From Mariniblastus sp. (GTDB taxonomy: Bacteria > Planctomycetota > Planctomycetia > Pirellulales > Pirellulaceae): 64,000 bases of DNA. The stretch lies in the NCBI GenBank assembly GCA_029247405.1, contig JAQWLH010000156.1:1-64000 (forward strand), read 5' to 3'. This document shows positions 16,139 to 25,665 of this stretch, one piece after another. Each line of letters opens with the position of its first letter. Within the stretch, counting starts at the first letter, position 1. The notes under the pieces were generated by a model that had not been told where the DNA came from, did not search any database, and saw only the letters and a list, made by a program, of their open reading frames with translations. Made by a program: the position numbers and the translations under genes.

Positions 16139-18016
16139 TTGTTTATCGGTCCTGTTTTTACTCGTGAAGCGGTTGTTGCGCCGCGGCGGTCTCGTCACTA
16201 CATCATGCGGACGGTTTACGCTGTTTCGTTGATGCTCCTAATTTGCACTTCGTGGATGATATTAACGAAGACGCAACAAATCAAAAACGTTGGAGACATG
16301 GCAAGGTTTGGGACGGTTTTGTTTCAGATTCTCGCACCTCTGCAACTGGCGCTGATTTTGTTTTTATCTGCCATTCAAGCGGCTAGTAATATCGCCATTG
16401 AGAAGGACCGCCAGACGCTTATCCTGCTGTTGATGAGTCGATTGACCAACAGCGAATTGGTGCTCGGTAAACTCATGGCGAGCTTACTAAACATCGGTGT
16501 GATGCTCATTGCAAGTTTGCCAATTTTCATGTTGGTTGTTTTGTTTGGTGGAACGTCTTTTGAGCAAGTTGGTTGGACGTTTGCGGTCACGGGCGTGACG
16601 GCGATGGCGGCGGGTAGCCTCGGGGCGATGATTGCCCTTTGGCGTGAAAAGACTTTTCAGACGTTGGCCCTTGTTGCAATGTGTATCGTTTTTTGGCTTG
16701 GTCTTTGGGAGACGGTAGGGCTTTCGGGAGTCGAAATCTTTGGAATTGCAGGTGCTGAAATTGCGGCGGCGACCAGTCCAATTCGCGCTATCATCGCTGC
16801 TAGTCACCCGACCGTTTCATCGACCTGGCCTCAATCAGTTGCGCCCTTTTTGTGTGTCGGATCTGCATTGACCTGCGTGCTCTGTGGTTTGGCAATCATA
16901 AAAGTTCGGCGGTGGAATCCGAGCCGTGATATTCGGAGCGGACAGCAGGATTCGGAAACGCTCGATCAGGGGATTGATATGTTTACGGGCGAAGTCGTTC
17001 TCGGCGCAAAGACGGGCGACTCAACCGCTGCTGCGATTGCCGGGCGTGTTGTTGCGGAAACAGAAAAACTTCGAACGGGGCATGTTGACGACCGAGCACG
17101 TTCAGCAAATCAAAAAAGTCGACGCGTGTGGGATAATCCTGTTCTCTGGCGTGAGACGCGAACCTGGGCGTATGGGAAGAAGATCTTATTCATTCGTTTT
17201 GCGTACTGGTTGCTGGCGGCGTGTGTTTGCTTCGCTGTTTACTCGATGGTCAGTTCTGGGGCGGCAACGCGGGTAACTGCCGAGGCGGGCGTCACGATTC
17301 CCATTGCCGCTCAACCGCTAGCGCCTTTCGTCTTGGTCAGTATTGTGATGGTTAACGCTTTGGCGGTGACTTCCATTACGACCGAACGTGATGGTCGCGC
17401 GCTTGACCTGCTGATGGTAACGGACATTTCCCCCAAAGAATTTTTGTTTGGGAAATTGGGAGGTGTGTTGTTTATTGCTTCCGACATGATCCTGTTACCG
17501 ATCTCAATTTGCGCCTATCTTTGGTTCAGCGAAGTGTTGTCCGGGGAAAACTTCTTGTATTTATGTGTGGGATTGCTCGTCCTTTATATCTTCGTGGCGA
17601 TGTTAGGCATCCATAGTGGGATGTCTTACAACGGAAGTCGCCAAGCGATTGGCGTTAGCCTGGGAACCGTGTTCTTTTTGTTCCTCGGTGTGGTGACGGT
17701 GATGTTCATGATGGTTTCATTCACGGGCAATTTCGAAGCCCAATTGACTCCGTTTTTGGCCTGTATCGTTGGTGGCGCGATCGGGTTGTACGTCGCTTTG
17801 GGCTGGAATACGCCGTCTCCGGCACTTGTTCTGGCGTGTGCCACTTTGCCGATCGCCATGTTTTATTCAATCACGAGTTTGCTGATCGGGAATTTCCTCG
17901 CGGTTTTGTTAGTCGTTTGTTTTACTTACGGATTCGCCACCACCGCGATGATGATTCCGAGATTAAGCGAATTTCTGGTCTCGACCGGACGATCCAAGGC
18001 GGAGGCGGATGTCTAA
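16139..18016 (+). CDS. ABC-2 type transporter permease, two-half
   Basis: The 625-residue integral membrane protein has two similar hydrophobic halves (about 20-280 and 340-620). Each contains the ABC-2/NatB pattern: after the first membrane helices comes a conserved loop (ASNIAIEKDRQTLILLLMS in half 1, TSITTERDGRALDLLMVTD in half 2) that contacts the ATPase in this family. The start is TTG, supported by GGAG ten bases upstream and by the FIGPVFTREAVVAPRR opening usual for such planctomycete permeases. The partner ATP-binding subunit normally adjacent is not in the window. Downstream, 33 bases separate it from the CNNM-like gene, so the three genes probably form one operon. The substrate is unknown. 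Confidence 0.85.
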   Translation: MFIGPVFTREAVVAPRRSRHYIMRTVYAVSLMLLICTSWMILTKTQQIKNVGDMARFGTVLFQILAPLQLALILFLSAIQAASNIAIEKDRQTLILLLMSRLTNSELVLGKLMASLLNIGVMLIASLPIFMLVVLFGGTSFEQVGWTFAVTGVTAMAAGSLGAMIALWREKTFQTLALVAMCIVFWLGLWETVGLSGVEIFGIAGAEIAAATSPIRAIIAASHPTVSSTWPQSVAPFLCVGSALTCVLCGLAIIKVRRWNPSRDIRSGQQDSETLDQGIDMFTGEVVLGAKTGDSTAAAIAGRVVAETEKLRTGHVDDRARSANQKSRRVWDNPVLWRETRTWAYGKKILFIRFAYWLLAACVCFAVYSMVSSGAATRVTAEAGVTIPIAAQPLAPFVLVSIVMVNALAVTSITTERDGRALDLLMVTDISPKEFLFGKLGGVLFIASDMILLPISICAYLWFSEVLSGENFLYLCVGLLVLYIFVAMLGIHSGMSYNGSRQAIGVSLGTVFFLFLGVVTVMFMMVSFTGNFEAQLTPFLACIVGGAIGLYVALGWNTPSPALVLACATLPIAMFYSITSLLIGNFLAVLLVVCFTYGFATTAMMIPRLSEFLVSTGRSKAEADV

Positions 18017-18048
18017 TTTTAAAATTCTGATCGAGTCTCGGATGGCAA

Positions 18049-19323
18049 ATGGGTAGCTTGGTGCATTTGTTGCCTTGGCTTGCCACAATGGTTGCCCTGA
18101 TGGCATGCTCAGGATTTTTCTCTGCCAGTGAAGCGGCTTTGTTCTATCTTCAGCCTCGCGATCGACGCGATATGCGTAACGGAGGCACGGGAGAGAAAGC
18201 CGCGGCGACGTTACTCAAGCAACCTGACCGATTGCTCTCTGCCATCCTGTTTTGGAATTTGGTCATCAACATCGCCTACTTTGCGATGGCCTCGATTGTG
18301 GCAATCCGCATTGAGACAAATACTGAATTCGGAAAAACAGGGGCGGTTTCTTTTGCCGTTTTGGCCTTGCTGGCAATTATTTTTTTCAGCGAGATGTTGC
18401 CCAAGAGCGTTTCGGTGCTCAAGCCACGTCCCTTGGCGGCATTGGTAAGTCTACCTCTAGGGTGGGCGGTTCGATTGGTTGATCCTTTGATGCCGCTCCT
18501 GCAGTGGGTCAACTTGGTTTCCCGCCGATTGATTTGGCCGGGGTTCGAGCCAGAACCGTTTATGGAAGTCAGTGATCTTGAGCGGGCAATTGAACACTCA
18601 GGAAGTGATCCGGCTGTGATCAAGCAGGAACAAGCTGTCCTGCAAAATATCGTTCAACTTTCGACCATTCGAGTTGAAGAGTGGATGCGACCTCGAACGC
18701 AGTTTGCCTCTTATCGTCCCCCGGTCAAGCTTGCTGATCTGAATGGTGCCGTTCCGCCGAGCGGTTACGTGTTAGTAACGGAAACTGATAGCCTCGAAAT
18801 TGAAAAAGCAATCCGGTTGGATAACCAGTATCAATTAGAGGGTGACAATCTTGAAAAGCATGCGGAACCCGTTTTGTATATGCCGTGGTGTGCAACGGTG
18901 GCCGATGCACTCGAAAAGATGTCCCATCGTGACCGAGAGGTTGCTGTCGTTGTCAATGAGTTTGGCGATACGATCGGAATTTTGACGATTGAAGACATAC
19001 TGGAAACCGTGTTTGTCTATTCACCAAGTCGCAGTGCTCGGTTACTTGATATGCCACCTCTCGAGGAAATAGATCGGGATACATACCAAGTCGCTGGGAT
19101 CATGAGCCTCCGGCAACTCTCCAAGCGGCTAGGGCTCGAGATCCCTGAAACTCAAAGTGTTACTGTTGGGGGGGTGATTCAGGAAACGATGCAACGCTTG
19201 GCAGAGCCAGATGATCAGTGCCAATGGGGCCCTTTTGTTTTCCAAGTCATCGAAGCTCCGCAGCGAGGAAGCATGCTGGTCCAAGTGCGAATCTCTGAAC
19301 AACCAGAAGGGAATGAGTCATGA
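18049..19323 (+). CDS. CNNM/CorC-like membrane protein (DUF21 plus CBS domains)
   Basis: The 424-residue protein has an N-terminal DUF21-type membrane domain with the typical opening FFSASEAALFYL, FWNLVINIAYF and EMLPKSVSVLKPR. A linker follows (EWMRPRTQF), then a CBS pair (about 225-330, ending DTIGILTIEDILE) and a C-terminal CorC_HlyC-like domain (QVAGIMSLRQL). Relatives are Mg2+/Co2+ efflux or Na+/Mg2+ exchange proteins of the CNNM/CorB family, once misnamed hemolysins. Its stop overlaps the next start (ATGA at 19320), so it is made together with the second family member. Confidence 0.85.
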   Translation: MGSLVHLLPWLATMVALMACSGFFSASEAALFYLQPRDRRDMRNGGTGEKAAATLLKQPDRLLSAILFWNLVINIAYFAMASIVAIRIETNTEFGKTGAVSFAVLALLAIIFFSEMLPKSVSVLKPRPLAALVSLPLGWAVRLVDPLMPLLQWVNLVSRRLIWPGFEPEPFMEVSDLERAIEHSGSDPAVIKQEQAVLQNIVQLSTIRVEEWMRPRTQFASYRPPVKLADLNGAVPPSGYVLVTETDSLEIEKAIRLDNQYQLEGDNLEKHAEPVLYMPWCATVADALEKMSHRDREVAVVVNEFGDTIGILTIEDILETVFVYSPSRSARLLDMPPLEEIDRDTYQVAGIMSLRQLSKRLGLEIPETQSVTVGGVIQETMQRLAEPDDQCQWGPFVFQVIEAPQRGSMLVQVRISEQPEGNES

Positions 19324-20303
19324 TCATTGCCTTGGTTCTTTTGGTGGTTGGCATTTTTCTGAGTGCTTTTTTCAGCGGATCCGAAACTGGTTTTTATCGG
19401 GCCAGTCGAGTCAGGATTGTGATCGCTGGTTTAGATGGCGACCGCATCTCTGAATACTTGCTCAAGTTGATTAACAATCCAGCTTTGTTTGTTGCGACAA
19501 CGCTGATTGGAAATAACTTCGCGAATTACCTGACCAGCTTGGCAATCGTGCTAATTACTAAAGGTGCGACAGATTCAAATGCGGCTGAAATGCTCGCTCC
19601 GATCATGATGTCTCCGATGTTGTTTGTTTATGGCGAGCTGCTTCCGAAGAATCTCTTTTATCAGTCCCCCAATTCACTACTCCGGCTTGCTGCTCCCGCA
19701 TTTCTGTTATTCACGTGTTTGTTCGCACCGGTTGCCGCAGTGTTATGGGGGATGGGGCGAATGCTCGAATGGGCCTTGGGCGAGTCACCGGACCGTATTC
19801 GATTGACGTTAGCCCGAAAGGAAGTTCAGCAGGTGCTCGAAGAAGGGATGGAAGCAGGGTTGCTTCATCCGACTCAGCGGCATCTTGGTCAGAGCTTTTT
19901 TCTTGTGGCGTCAAAACCAGTCAGTGAGTTTTTCTTGCCCGCATCGAAAGTTCAGCCGATCCATTTGGATTCAACACGCGATCAAGCGTTGAAGTTCGCC
20001 CGCCAAAAACGATACTCCGATCTTGTTGTGTTTGCAGGGACGAGGAAAACAAATCTCGTTGGTTTTGTCAGAACGGTCGATCTGTTGGTCTCGAGTGAAT
20101 CCGTGACGGTCAGAGATGTGTTGCGAGAATTAAAGCAAATTAACTCTTCAGAGCTATTTGGTGAAGCGATCATGCAGATGCAGGCTGATCATGAAACCGT
20201 GAGAAGTGTTGTTGGGCCTGAAGGGAAGCCGGTCGGGATTCTGTTGATCGACCAGCTAACCGATCCATTGCTTAAGGGGCCACTCGGGTCGCTTCAGCGG
20301 TAG
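19320..20303 (+). CDS. Second CNNM/CorC-like membrane protein, short form
   Basis: The 327-residue protein has a DUF21 membrane domain (FFSGSETGFYRASRVR, LIGNNFANYLTSL, YGELLPKNLFYQ). This is followed by a reduced C-terminal region (about 200-320) that resembles a CBS pair (FARQKRYSDLVVFAG, GKPVGILLIDQLT) but lacks a CorC_HlyC tail. It overlaps the preceding family member by four bases, so the pair is likely translated in a fixed ratio and may form a hetero-dimer, since CNNM/CorB proteins are dimers. Ion specificity cannot be read from the sequence. Confidence 0.85.
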   Translation: MIIALVLLVVGIFLSAFFSGSETGFYRASRVRIVIAGLDGDRISEYLLKLINNPALFVATTLIGNNFANYLTSLAIVLITKGATDSNAAEMLAPIMMSPMLFVYGELLPKNLFYQSPNSLLRLAAPAFLLFTCLFAPVAAVLWGMGRMLEWALGESPDRIRLTLARKEVQQVLEEGMEAGLLHPTQRHLGQSFFLVASKPVSEFFLPASKVQPIHLDSTRDQALKFARQKRYSDLVVFAGTRKTNLVGFVRTVDLLVSSESVTVRDVLRELKQINSSELFGEAIMQMQADHETVRSVVGPEGKPVGILLIDQLTDPLLKGPLGSLQR

Positions 20304-20377
20304 CGGGAAGTAAGTCAGCGAGGGTGGATTAGGACGAAGATTTGCGAGCAACTAAGGGGGATGTCAATTTAGCACGA

Positions 20378-20836
20378 CTACTCTTGCTTAAGTTGCTTGA
20401 TGTCAATTGACAGGTTTGGATCCACTAATCCAATCGCACCTCTGCCACTTTTGAAAATCCCATGCTTCGCGTCTTCGAGGGGTTGATCGTTCGGATTCCA
20501 AAAAATTTCCATGGCTTGTCTGGATTTTGGCTCGTTCAGCGGTCTGATCATTCGCATACGCTCTCTGAAATTGGGCTGCCCATCTCAAAACGTCCGCCAG
20601 GAACGGGGACCATCGTGAAGCTGGTTTTTGTTCCTAGTGTTTTGGCTGAGTAGGGAACCATGAATTGGTCCCCCCACGGCAACGAATTGACCCTGGGAAG
20701 GTTGCTGGGTCACCAAGCCCTGGATTGGCGTCCGGGGGGATAGGAGGGAATCGGTTTGTGCGGGTGCAATACTGGGGATGAATGAGACGGCCCATGCAAA
20801 ACTCAAAAATGAGACCGAGGCATAGCTAGATGGCAT
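20378..20836 (-). pseudogene. Remnant of a formylglycine-generating-enzyme (SUMF1) family gene with its core deleted
   Basis: Three pieces of one gene can be read. First, from the ATG at 20836, a signal peptide (SFLSFAWAVSFIPSIAPAQ) and a run to QGQFVAV. Then, after a six-base G run (20675-20670), the next frame gives DQFMVPYSAKT and VPVPGGRFEMGSPISE, the N-terminal hallmark of planctomycete FGE-sulfatase domains. Near 20560 this passes directly into RMIRPLNEP...SGRGAIGLVDPNL, back in the first frame and ending at TAG 20380-20378. That matches the C-terminal tail of the same family. The catalytic core of some 200 residues is missing, so there is both a one-base frameshift and a large internal deletion. 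Intact family members convert sulfatase Cys/Ser to formylglycine or are FGE-like proteins of unknown role. Confidence 0.8.
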
Positions 20837-21121
20837 TGGTGAGTCGTGGGCGATTTAACGAGCGCAGTTGTTGAGCAAGGCTGAAGTGGACTGTTGAGGT
20901 CGACAACGGTGGTTGTTAATCAAAATGGGACGGCATTGATGAAAGGTTCGAAGGCCGTTCTCACGGCACTTCTATGGTGAACTGACTTCTGGATATCCCA
21001 AAAATAGGCTCCGCAGGTGGCGCGTACAGCGGCCCAATGAGCGGGTTGAGCAAGCGGCGGTTCACTGATCAAAACAGGTTAGTGGATTACCCTGTGGGTG
21101 GGGCATCCAATGCACGAAGCT

Positions 21122-21388
21122 CTATGCCTGTTTTGAGTAACCAATCGTCTTGATGATTGACAAAATCTCTTCGTAGGTCACATAACGACGTCGATTGATC
21201 AATTTGTATTGATCAACTGCCTTGGCTAATTCCGCGGCTTCAGGTGAAAGGCTGGCATGGGCGTCCGAAAACTGCCGTCGCTCTTGATTGGGGGAATTGT
21301 TGGATTGGTCACCAGTTCGTCGGTCGACAAATGTTGAAGCATCGAGCTCGGGATTAGCGGAACCAAAAGTTCGGTTTTCAGTAGGCAT
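21122..21388 (-). CDS. Small conserved-looking protein, unknown function
   Basis: From the ATG at 21388 the product is 88 residues. A polar, disordered N-terminal half is followed by a compact helical C-terminal half (AKAVDQYKLINRRRYVTYEE and ILSIIKTIGY). The C-terminal piece has the look of a short conserved domain with a Y-x-x-x-(N/R)RR-x-V/F-T-x-x-E-I-L-x-I-(I/L)-K-x-x-G-Y pattern. I cannot assign a function. The frame stays open up to a TTG at 21466, but the MPTENR start is more credible. It is an isolated gene between the FGE remnant and a TPR gene. Confidence 0.6.
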   Translation of the reverse strand: MPTENRTFGSANPELDASTFVDRRTGDQSNNSPNQERRQFSDAHASLSPEAAELAKAVDQYKLINRRRYVTYEEILSIIKTIGYSKQA

Positions 21389-21757
21389 TTGGGGGTTTCC
21401 AGGAAATTTTGATGAAACAACATCTGAGTAGATGATAAATCGGACTTTGAGCGGGCTTGACCGCAATGGGGAAGGATTTGGGTCGGAACCTAACGATTGA
21501 AATTGCTGGTTGGCGCGGATTAATTCAAATATCCGAATGAGGTAAGCCGGGAGCGGTTTTGTAATGACCGTCAGCGAGTGATCTAGTTAATCCCGTTTTG
21601 GCATTGGGAGTTGGCCTGAGAGGCTCATGGAGGACAAGAGGCGGCTTCAGTGAATCTTTTTGCGTTTGTGCCAGCAAGGGAGAGCAACTTCATATTTGCT
21701 CGGGAGTGCGAACTATTCATTGGCGGGTCAGCGATGAACGCTGGCCAGATGTTCGCG

Positions 21758-22786
21758 CTATCGGTTGATCGAGTTAGACCAGGCAACCCGTTCTTCGGCA
21801 GGCGTCAATTCACTTTCCAATTGCTCGAAAATCTGAAGATTGGGAAAGTTTTGTTTGCCACGAGCTAGGGCAAGCCGTGCTTTGGACAAGTTGTTGGCCA
21901 ATAGCTCGGCTTGACTCAGTTGAACGAAAATCTGACTGGAGGCATTTTTTCTTTCACTCGCTGCTTGGAGCAAGTCAATTGCTGGGCCAATTTGGTCCAG
22001 CTCAATCAGCGCAATACCTTTGGCGATGATCGCTGATTCGGGTTGCTCGTCGTTGGGGTGTTTACTTAGTAGCTGTTCTGCCGCCGAAAGAGCACGAAGC
22101 GGTTTGCCCAAGCGTTGGTAAGTGTCCACGATTTCCAATTGGACATCGGTCAGTTCAGGAGCGTAGCCAAGGGCCCTCTGGAAATCGGCCAGTGCTTGTT
22201 CGTAATTCCCTTTTGATTTGGCGGTCTTTCCACTAAGCGCCCAGGCTGGCGCAAAAAGGTGGTTTGACTCAAGCGCCAGCTCGACCTGACGTCTGGCGGG
22301 TAACCATTGGCCCGCGTCGAGGTACATTTGCCCCAGCTCGACTAGCATTTCCGGGTCACCGTTGGAAAGGTCGGCCGCGATTTGCATTTCAATTATAGAT
22401 CGTTGCCGATCTCCGCTTTGGTGAAGTGCTCGAGCCAAATTGGCACGGACGCGAAAGTCATTTGGGTTTTGCTCGGCCGCACGAGAGAAGAGTCCCCTCG
22501 CTTTATCGAGATGACCGTTTTGAAAAGCCTCCAAGCCATGGTCAGCCCACTGCTTGGGTGAGTAGATATTGGGGGCTGATTTTTGTGTAAATTGTGAAAA
22601 AGTCTGGCAGCCCGAGCAAGCAACCAACAGGCCCAAGAGTAGCAAAAATGAAGTTATAAGACGGTGGCTAACATCAAGGCGGCGGGAATCCCTCGTTTCT
22701 GGATTGAAACTAAAATTGATGCGATGATCAATCCATTGAGTTTCTGAGGGGGGCGGACAAGTGCGCCGTAGGCGACTGGCAACCAT
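21758..22786 (-). CDS. TPR-repeat lipoprotein
   Basis: The 342-residue protein (from the ATG at 22786; the frame continues to a TTG at 22843) has a hydrophobic signal segment ending in LLVACSGC, a probable lipobox. At least five tetratricopeptide repeats follow, with signatures such as HGLEAFQNGHLDKARGLFSR, NLARALHQSGDRQRSI and ALAERKG-like spacing. TPRs mediate protein-protein contacts, and planctomycetes have many outer-surface or periplasmic TPR lipoproteins. The N-terminal extension ahead of the signal segment is unusually long and basic, so the true start is uncertain. No neighbour suggests a partner. Confidence 0.75.
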   Translation of the reverse strand: MVASRLRRTCPPPSETQWIDHRINFSFNPETRDSRRLDVSHRLITSFLLLLGLLVACSGCQTFSQFTQKSAPNIYSPKQWADHGLEAFQNGHLDKARGLFSRAAEQNPNDFRVRANLARALHQSGDRQRSIIEMQIAADLSNGDPEMLVELGQMYLDAGQWLPARRQVELALESNHLFAPAWALSGKTAKSKGNYEQALADFQRALGYAPELTDVQLEIVDTYQRLGKPLRALSAAEQLLSKHPNDEQPESAIIAKGIALIELDQIGPAIDLLQAASERKNASSQIFVQLSQAELLANNLSKARLALARGKQNFPNLQIFEQLESELTPAEERVAWSNSINR

Positions 22787-23065
22787 GCGAAAAGCATGTG
22801 CCCCCAAAAGCGAAGTCAAATTGTGGAATTCACGGCTCAACAAACTGCAGCTTCCTTGCTACGTCCATTTGGCGATTAGGATCTGTCGGCTCAGAACGAG
22901 ACTCTATCAACGACCGCCATCATTTACCATATCGGTACAATCGTCGCTGAGCGATGATCTCTTTTACTCACGTAATGCCAAACTGTACGTAACTCGGTAT
23001 AACTTTGGTTGAGTTTTTTCGTGAATATGGCACAAGACACAAAACGCTAGCAACAGGTCGCCGAG

Positions 23066-23497
23066 ATGACGGCAAAATATGACAAACTTGGGTTGAAGTT
23101 TCTCTATCCTGAGAATTGGAAGCTCATTGATGATTCTGATTCCGAGTCTCCTCACGTGATTACCTTGGAATCGCCCGATGGCAGCTGTATTTGGGCTGTG
23201 CATGTCTATCCCCAAGACGTTGATCGTGACAACATACTGAAGGAAACGTTAGCCTCGATGCAGGAAACTTACGAGGATCTTGAGGTTTCACAAGACGAAA
23301 CCGAATTGGGGGGACGGGAAGCTAAGGGGGTAGAAACGCTTTTTTACTGTCTCGATTTTTTGGTTCGGGCCCAGTTGCATTTCGTTGAGACCGAGGATCA
23401 CCTGCTTTTGTTTTGGACGCAGTCGGAAGATCGTGAGTTTGAAAAGAACGCGCAGGTGTTTAAAGCGATTTCGTTTAGCCTGCTGCAGTCGCTGTAG
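23066..23497 (+). CDS. Small cytoplasmic protein, PsbP/DUF1795-like pattern
   Basis: The 143-residue protein starts MTAKYDKLGLKFLYPENWKL, then alternates strands (HVITLESPDGSCIWAVHVYP) and an amphipathic helix (ILKETLASMQETYEDL). It ends with strands and a final helix (EFEKNAQVFKAISFSLLQSL). The order of secondary structure and the YP-NW opening are like the PsbP/DUF1795 fold, seen in small proteins that describe a peptide followed by an error-like exponent domain. This is pattern recognition only, with no known function. It lacks a signal peptide and stands alone between divergent and convergent neighbours, followed by the hairpin at 23885. Confidence 0.65.
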   Translation: MTAKYDKLGLKFLYPENWKLIDDSDSESPHVITLESPDGSCIWAVHVYPQDVDRDNILKETLASMQETYEDLEVSQDETELGGREAKGVETLFYCLDFLVRAQLHFVETEDHLLLFWTQSEDREFEKNAQVFKAISFSLLQSL

Positions 23498-23884
23498 CAA
23501 CTGGTTTCCTAAACTTGATTGGTGCCAGCGGGTATTTTCTGACGGCCGTTAAGTCTCATGCCCTGAAGTAAGCCCGCAGGAATCCAGCGGAGTTTCAAGA
23601 TTGCACCATTCTACAAGTTGCAATCTTGAAAATTTTACATGGTAGTCCTTACCCAGCCTTCAATTGTTTCTGCGTCGCGCTGTTTTTGCGAATGAAACTC
23701 GGGGTTTTCATCTCCATTCAAATTTAGCATCGTTTGGCACGACAAATGCAGAACTCATGGCAGCCAAGGATGGCTTTGAATCGGCTAAGGAGTACCTGCT
23801 GTGAACCTAAGGTAAATTCATCCACACGATGAGACAATCGCTAACTAAGTACGTAGCAAACGCCAGTTTTTCACAGTCCAAAAC

Positions 23885-23920
23885 GGCTTGTTCGAAATTC
23901 TTTTCGACAGGCCTTTTTTT
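23885..23920 (+). terminator. Intrinsic terminator between convergent genes
   Basis: An arm GGCTTGTTCGAAA (23885-23897) pairs imperfectly with TTTTCGACAGGCC (23901-23913), followed by a run of seven T on the plus strand (23914-23920). It would end plus-strand transcription coming from the 143-residue gene. On the minus strand the same hairpin lies just past the pyk stop but has only a short T run, so it may work in both directions. The 23498-23884 stretch before it holds no gene I can support. Confidence 0.7.
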
Positions 23921-23927
23921 GTTTCAC

Positions 23928-25367
23928 TTATCCGGTTCGAGCGACCAGCACCGAATCGTGAATTCCAGGTGAAACTTCCGTATCGGTCACAATGACAATC
24001 GGATTGCCGGGCTCAAGTTCCGTTTTATCTTTGACCCACTGGTTAATGAAATTCCGTAGCTCAGTCTCTCCAAGCGGTGTCGTACTCATGACTGGAATCA
24101 CTCCCCAAAACAAAGCGAGCCTTCGATAGGTTTTCAGATTGTCCGTCACGCAGACTGTCGGAATGTAGTCGCGTTGTTTTGACTTTAGTAAAGCCGAGCG
24201 TGAACTGGTGCTTGCAATGACAACCATACAGGCTTTGATTCGAGACGCAATTTGTGCGGCTCCAAAAATTACGGCGTCAGAAATGCCCCAGGCTGCATTC
24301 GATGGGTGGGTAGCCACTTGAGTGCCACTGGCGATAAAGGACAGTTCGGTTTCACGCATGATCTTGTTCATCATCGTGACTGATTCGACCGGGTATTCAC
24401 CGATTGCGGTTTCACCAGACAACATACATGCGTCTGCTCCGTCTAGAATTGCGTTGGCGACATCTGTTACTTCGGCCCGAGTCGGTTGTTTCGAGTTGTG
24501 CATGCTTTCAAGCATTTGGGTCGCGACAATCACTGGTTTGCCATGTTGAAGGCACATTTTAATGATGCGTTTTTGAGCGGCGGGGGTTTTCTCAATATCA
24601 ATTTCGACCCCCAAATCACCTCGCGCAACCATGACGCCGTCGGTTGCTCTCACGATTTCATCGAGGTGCTCAAGGGCTTCCCGTTTCTCGATTTTTGAGA
24701 TGACCAAGGCACTACTACCATTATCGGCCAAGAGCTCTTTGAGTTGATTGACTTCGCTTGAATTTCTCACAAAGCTCAGGCTAACAAAATCAACGCCCTG
24801 CCCTGCCGCCCAAATCGCATTGTCGATATCGATTTCACCGAGTGCGGGGATACTCAAGTGTGTTCCAGGAAGGTTAACGCCCTGGCGAGATCGAATTTTG
24901 CCACCATCGATAACCTCGCAAGTTAATTGGTCGGTCTCTTTGAGGTCTACTTTTAAGCGGGCCAGACCATCGGCTAAAACGATTTCATCGCCGACGGCGA
25001 CCTCGTCAATGAGGGTTGAGTAATTGCACGTCAATTCGGCATCGTGGCTTGATTCGATCCCGCGCACAAAACGGACTTTTTCGCCATTTCGAATTTCCAA
25101 TGGATTTTGAGTTAACGTGCCAAGTCGAATTTTTGGGCCGGCTAAATCAACTAGAATACCTGCTGGGAGTTTTGTTTCTGCAGAGGCCTCCCTGATGTTT
25201 TGGATTACGGCGTTGTGCTCATCTCGTTTGCCGTGAGCCATGTTGATGCGGAAAACGTCGACACCAGCCTCAAGTAATTTGACTAGCATTTCTTTCTTCG
25301 AACACGCGGGCCCAACGGTAGCTACAGTTTTGGTTCGCGAGTCTTGAAGTGGTTTGTCGGTTGTCAT
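23928..25367 (-). CDS. pyk: Pyruvate kinase
   Basis: The 479-residue protein catalyses phosphoenolpyruvate + ADP to pyruvate + ATP, the last step of glycolysis, in the cytoplasm. Diagnostic segments occur in the usual order: TKTVATVGPACS at the N-terminus, RINMAHG, GILVDLAGPKIRLG, the active-site segment VISKIEKREAL, MVARGDLGVEI, and VIVATQMLESM with a nearby PTRAEVTDVANAILDGADA. The PK C-terminal domain has AWGISDAVIFGAA. The length is normal for the family. In the nucleotide-binding loop it has the second-Lys-type NMAHG pattern rather than NFSHG, a normal variant in some bacteria. A terminator-like hairpin follows the gene. It is not in an operon with other glycolytic genes, although apgM is also in this window. 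Confidence 0.97.
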   Translation of the reverse strand: MTTDKPLQDSRTKTVATVGPACSKKEMLVKLLEAGVDVFRINMAHGKRDEHNAVIQNIREASAETKLPAGILVDLAGPKIRLGTLTQNPLEIRNGEKVRFVRGIESSHDAELTCNYSTLIDEVAVGDEIVLADGLARLKVDLKETDQLTCEVIDGGKIRSRQGVNLPGTHLSIPALGEIDIDNAIWAAGQGVDFVSLSFVRNSSEVNQLKELLADNGSSALVISKIEKREALEHLDEIVRATDGVMVARGDLGVEIDIEKTPAAQKRIIKMCLQHGKPVIVATQMLESMHNSKQPTRAEVTDVANAILDGADACMLSGETAIGEYPVESVTMMNKIMRETELSFIASGTQVATHPSNAAWGISDAVIFGAAQIASRIKACMVVIASTSSRSALLKSKQRDYIPTVCVTDNLKTYRRLALFWGVIPVMSTTPLGETELRNFINQWVKDKTELEPGNPIVIVTDTEVSPGIHDSVLVARTG

Positions 25368-25665
25368 TTAAATTTTAATTCACTATCAACGGGTTACTTA
25401 AAAAGAGTTTTCTCAAGGCAGTTGCTTGAGATCGTTGCAACGTATTCCTTCAATCAGAAAAGTCTGGCCGTTTGGATCAAAGTGGAAAAAGACGTTTTTC
25501 GCTTTCGACATCCAAAATTGTATTGACCTTAAGTCAGATCGCTACCCGTCCCCGTTGACTTAAGTTGGATTAGAATTTTAGGATTCCTCGCTTTTTAAAA
25601 GCCAAAATAGTTTATGGTTTGTAAGTCGAATCAATTGCCAGCTGGTTTAATTCTTCTTTTTATCA

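Noticed and set aside
20403-20588. 60-residue frame on the minus strand as a separate gene
   Set aside because: It is an out-of-frame reading through the FGE remnant; the real remnant is in the other frames.
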